DNA of 16,721 nucleotides, from assembly GCA_946886075.1 (NCBI GenBank), contig CAMPHR010000050.1:1-16721 (forward strand), read 5' to 3'. The notes under the pieces were generated by a model that saw nothing but the letters and a program-made list of their open reading frames with translations, had not been told where the DNA came from and ran no database searches. Shown here in pieces: positions 15,583 to 16,721 of the stretch. Source of the stretch: an uncultured Novosphingobium sp. (GTDB lineage Bacteria > Pseudomonadota > Alphaproteobacteria > Sphingomonadales > Sphingomonadaceae). Position numbers and translations under genes: made by a program. Position 1 is the first letter of the stretch; every line of letters starts with the position of its first letter.

Positions 15583-16620
15583 ATGACCTCTCCCATTCAT
15601 GACGGCAGTTTGCTGCGGGCGCCGATGGCGTCAGACATGATCAGGCTCGCTCCTGATTTCGGAACGCGGTTCATGCTGTTTGTCGACACCGAAGAGGAGT
15701 TCGACTGGCAGGCGCCCTTCAGTCGCCATGATCATAGCGTGACAGCGTTGAGAGGGATGTCCCGGGGGCAGGCTTATTTCCGGTCGGCCGGTGTAAAGCC
15801 GGTCTATGTGACGGATTATCCAGTGATCGACAGCGACGCTGCCGCCGGGATAATGGCGCAGTGGGTTGCTGACGGGGCGGCCGATGTCGGCGCCCATCTT
15901 CACCCCTGGGTCAATCCACCCCATATTGAGGAAGTCACCGAGGCGAACAGCTACGCGGGATTCCTGCCCGAGGCGGTTGAGCGGGCCAAGCTGGAGGCGC
16001 TATGTCAGCGGATCGCGGAGCGATTTGGCCGACGTCCCACCGCCTATCGCGCAGGACGCTATGGCGTAGGCCCCAACAGCGCGCGCTTGCTGGAGGAGGC
16101 CGGGTTTCGGATCGACAGTTCGGTGCGCAGCAGGTTCGATTATAGCGCGCAGCATGGTCCCGACTTTCGCGGCCTGCCTATCAATCCCTATTGGGCGGGG
16201 CCGCAACGGGCTTTGGTCGAGCTGCCCTTGTCAACCGCGTTCGTCGGGATGCTGCGGGGTGGGGGAGAGCGGCTCTATCAAAAGGCGCAATCCATCAGCC
16301 GGGTCGCTGGGGGTTTGGCGCGCACGGGCCTTTTCAGCCGAGTGCCGCTGACGCCGGAAGGCGTGCCGGTGCGCGATGCTATCAGGGCGATCGATGCCTT
16401 GATCGAGGAGGGAGCCGCGATCCTCAACTTCAGCTTCCACTCACCCACGCTGGAACCGGGGCATACGCCTTATGTCCGGGACGCGCGGGACCAGGCCGCG
16501 TTTTTCAATTGGTGGGACAAGCTTCTCAACCACCTCGCCAAGCGGGACGTGCGCGCGGCATCGCTGGATGAGTTGTTGGCGGCCGTGCCGGTGCGGAGAC
16601 AGGCTTGCCAAGCGGCCTGA
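15583..16620 (+). CDS. NodB-fold polysaccharide deacetylase (WalW-like)
   Basis: This 345-residue protein belongs to the polysaccharide deacetylase superfamily, which removes N- or O-acetyl groups from glycans with a metal ion. Landmarks are DTEEEFDW (35-42) in the motif-1 place, VGAHLHPW with His105 and His107 in the metal-binding place, YRAGRYGVG (155-163) as motif 3, and FSFHSPTLEPGHTPY (283-297) near the end. It resembles the WalW-type proteins of sphingomonads, which often lie near exopolysaccharide genes, but none are seen here. No signal peptide is apparent, so the reaction may be cytosolic. Downstream Met15 and Met19 are possible alternative starts. The gene follows the kinase gene by 48 bases and may share its transcript. 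The glycan substrate is unknown. Confidence 0.82.
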   Translation: MTSPIHDGSLLRAPMASDMIRLAPDFGTRFMLFVDTEEEFDWQAPFSRHDHSVTALRGMSRGQAYFRSAGVKPVYVTDYPVIDSDAAAGIMAQWVADGAADVGAHLHPWVNPPHIEEVTEANSYAGFLPEAVERAKLEALCQRIAERFGRRPTAYRAGRYGVGPNSARLLEEAGFRIDSSVRSRFDYSAQHGPDFRGLPINPYWAGPQRALVELPLSTAFVGMLRGGGERLYQKAQSISRVAGGLARTGLFSRVPLTPEGVPVRDAIRAIDALIEEGAAILNFSFHSPTLEPGHTPYVRDARDQAAFFNWWDKLLNHLAKRDVRAASLDELLAAVPVRRQACQAA

Positions 16621-16645
16621 TGCTCCCTATCCGGTCGATCAGGTG

Positions 16646-16721
16646 GGGCCTGTAGCTCAATGGTTAGAGCTGGCCGCTCATAACGGCTAGGTTGCGGGTT
16701 CGAGTCCTGCCGGGCCCACCA
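16646..16721 (+). tRNA. tRNA with CAU anticodon, probably tRNA-Ile2 (k2C-modified), otherwise tRNA-Met
   Basis: A complete 76-base cloverleaf with encoded CCA ends at the window edge. The acceptor GGGCCTG pairs with CGGGCCC through one U-G pair. The D stem GCTC/GAGC encloses a short AATGGTTA loop. The anticodon stem GGCCG/CGGCT encloses CTCATAA, with anticodon CAT. The T stem GCGGG/CCTGC is closed around TTCGAGT. Pairs C4-G69 and C5-G68 are those I recall as TilS recognition marks in E. coli tRNA-Ile2. The alphaproteobacterial elongator tRNA-Met as I recall it starts GGCGGGG and differs. Ile2 is therefore my preferred reading. It lies 25 bases after the deacetylase stop. Confidence 0.9.

Noticed and set aside
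1..16721. Defence island, prophage, toxin-antitoxin, CRISPR or biosynthetic gene cluster
   Set aside because: No gene in the window matches these types, and all long frames are explained by core or conserved sphingomonad-type genes or their mirrors.

Overview
The window looks like a chromosomal segment of a GC-rich alphaproteobacterium of the Sphingomonadales (Sphingobium, Sphingomonas or Novosphingobium type). The grounds are the trpF-trpB-trpA-accD-folC order on one strand, the style of the GyrA protein, a WalW-like polysaccharide deacetylase, and an intergenic palindrome of a repeat family I recall from sphingomonads. This placement comes from reading and memory, not a search. There are 15 protein genes and one tRNA, and no gene-free stretch above 300 bases. 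I see no phage, transposase, CRISPR array or plasmid gene.

Region 1 (1-5469, minus strand) is a six-gene run transcribed right to left: an LpxL/HtrB-like acyltransferase, trpF, trpB, trpA, accD, and folC, which is cut by the left edge. trpF/trpB and trpA/accD overlap by ATGA, and the other gaps are short. The exception is the 120-base gap between trpB and trpA, which holds a REP-like palindrome. The run joins the last steps of tryptophan synthesis to the malonyl-CoA and folate steps.

Region 2 (5508-7408) starts 38 bases from the acyltransferase start, in the opposite direction. It holds a membrane-anchored GT2/GT21-type glycosyltransferase and a Dabb-domain protein with a Tat-like signal and a strong internal ribosome site. 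A DUF952 protein converges on the Dabb gene from the minus strand and overlaps the end of gyrA by ATGA.

Region 3 (7405-13025) holds gyrA on the minus strand. After a structured divergent control region come two tandem paralogous exported helical-repeat (TPR-like) proteins on the plus strand. Each is 424 residues long with my chosen starts, and an intrinsic terminator separates them.

Region 4 (13040-16721) holds an Lrp/AsnC regulator on the minus strand, with a promoter and dyad in front that suggest autoregulation. Divergent from it are an orphan histidine kinase with a degenerate ATP-binding domain, a NodB-fold deacetylase, and a tRNA with a CAU anticodon whose body resembles tRNA-Ile2 more than elongator tRNA-Met.

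Most of the window is core metabolism. I found no clear new system. The items most worth a second look are the degenerate kinase, the two-start Dabb gene, the paired-hairpin leader before the tandem secreted proteins, the repeat that splits trpB from trpA, and the acyltransferase/glycosyltransferase pair.
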